From: Bacteroidales bacterium
Lineage (GTDB): Bacteria > Bacteroidota > Bacteroidia > Bacteroidales > F082
Direction: 5' to 3'
DNA length: 5,507 bases
Assembly (NCBI GenBank): GCA_016281295.1
Contig: JAEEII010000120.1
Span: 1-5,507, forward strand
In this document: positions 4,948 through 5,507 of the stretch, piece after piece
How the letters are laid out: each line of letters opens with the position of its first letter
Numbering within the stretch: the first letter of the stretch is position 1
The notes under the pieces: generated by a model
What the model was told of the DNA's origin: nothing
What the model saw: only the letters and a program-made list of their open reading frames with translations
Database searches by the model: none
Position numbers and translations under genes: made by a program

Positions 4948-5271
4948 ATGAAAAGAACAACACAATACGACCTGCTTCAGAAAGAGTGGGAGGCCTTGGA
5001 CCGAAGGATAGGCCAGACGCCGGGCTTTAGCGATGCCCATCTGGAGGAGTTGTGTGCCCGCGCCAGTCAGATGCCGCCCGTGGTGCTGCCCGCGCTGCCG
5101 TCCGGGCATCGGCGTGTAGCGGAGTGGGGCAGTGTGGGTGCGGTGGCGTTGTCGGCTGTCGCGTCGCTGTTGCTGGTGGTTCTGCCGCTGCCAGATGCTT
5201 GTGCCATGAATCTCCATGCCGACCACACGCATTGTGAGGAGGCCATAATCAATATTTGCGAACATGCTTAA
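4948..5271 (+). CDS. Small single-pass membrane protein in the sigma operon
   Basis: I do not recognise this 107-residue protein. It has a charged, helix-prone N-terminal part (about 1-45, with KEWEALDRRIG and LEELCARA), a proline-rich stretch (43-51), the basic patch HRRVAEW (54-60), and one transmembrane helix at about 61-80. A short C-terminal tail is rich in cysteine and histidine (C84, H90, H93, H95, C96, C104, H106). The basic residues before the helix predict a cytoplasmic N-terminus and a periplasmic tail. Position after a sigma gene, size and topology suggest a membrane-bound anti-sigma or sensor partner, but no known anti-sigma motif is visible. ATG 4948 follows the heptamer array without a Shine-Dalgarno. 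Nine bases separate its stop from the next gene. Confidence 0.8.
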   Translation: MKRTTQYDLLQKEWEALDRRIGQTPGFSDAHLEELCARASQMPPVVLPALPSGHRRVAEWGSVGAVALSAVASLLLVVLPLPDACAMNLHADHTHCEEAIINICEHA

Positions 5272-5280
5272 TGTAGTGAT

Positions 5281-5507
5281 ATGAAAAAAAGAACTCGCAT
5301 ATTATTGACAATCCTCGTCTGTTTCCTCTTGGTGGGAGGGGCGTTAGTGTACCGTTATATGCGGTATGTGGTGCCCTACTGGCAGTGTAGCGAGGTGTAT
5401 AAGCGGTACCACAAGGTGGAGGGCGTGCGGGCAAGCTATATCAAGAACTTCCCGCTCAACGACACGCTGACCATCGGGGTGACGCTGCTGGAGGCGACCA
5501 CGGATTC
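5281..5507 (+). CDS. Membrane-anchored protein, 3' partial
   Basis: Only the first 75 codons lie in the window. The protein starts MKKRTRI, followed by a hydrophobic segment at about residues 8-23 (LLTILVCFLLVGGALV) without a clear signal peptidase site or lipobox. It is therefore probably an N-terminal anchor with the rest in the periplasm. The visible extracytoplasmic part is rich in tyrosine and charged residues (YRYMRYVVPYWQC, EVYKRYHKVEGV) and leads into likely beta strands (TLTIGVTLLEATT). The nine-base gap from the preceding stop argues for one operon with the sigma gene. I do not recognise the family. The frame is open to the window end without frameshift. Confidence 0.8.
   Translation, partial: MKKRTRILLTILVCFLLVGGALVYRYMRYVVPYWQCSEVYKRYHKVEGVRASYIKNFPLNDTLTIGVTLLEATTD

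Overview
The window looks like chromosomal DNA of a Bacteroidales bacterium (Prevotella/Bacteroides-like). Four things support this. There are two lipoproteins of the BspA/DUF285 leucine-rich-repeat type, with Q-K-E directly after the lipidated cysteine. The RsgA sequence is of Bacteroidetes type. Promoter-like boxes fit the Bacteroidetes TAnnTTTG -7 consensus. Shine-Dalgarno sequences are mostly absent. The genus cannot be fixed from this sequence alone.

Layout. Positions 1-2347 hold two tandem paralogous surface lipoproteins on the + strand; the first lacks its start at the window edge. Convergent to them is rsgA, the circularly permuted ribosome-assembly GTPase (2438-3388, minus). A gene-free stretch of about 850 bp follows (3389-4241). 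It contains an rsgA promoter candidate, two strong hairpins, a second promoter candidate preceded by TCGGTAA repeats, and a 262-bp element with perfect 18-bp terminal inverted repeats and a 5-bp flanking direct repeat. That element would fold as + strand RNA into a long rod ending in a multiloop. Next comes a probable three-gene operon on the + strand: an ECF-like sigma-70 factor (4242-4775), a 107-residue single-pass membrane protein (4948-5271), and a membrane-anchored protein running off the window (5281-5507).

How the parts fit. The lipoproteins are probably surface-exposed repeat scaffolds, with variable loops inserted at every third repeat. The sigma factor followed by two membrane proteins suggests an envelope-signal module in which the first membrane protein could act as an anti-sigma. 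This is inferred from gene order and topology only.

The least explained layer is intergenic. An octamer repeat (TGAATGTG/TTAATGTG) sits directly after the stop codon of all four genes whose ends lie before 4900, always oriented with the gene. In two gaps it is followed by a heptamer repeat (TAAACAT/TAAACTT) leading to the next start codon. Because 7 and 8 are not multiples of 3, both arrays place stop codons in every forward frame. The two most unusual signals here are the octamer/heptamer arrangement and the 262-bp element.
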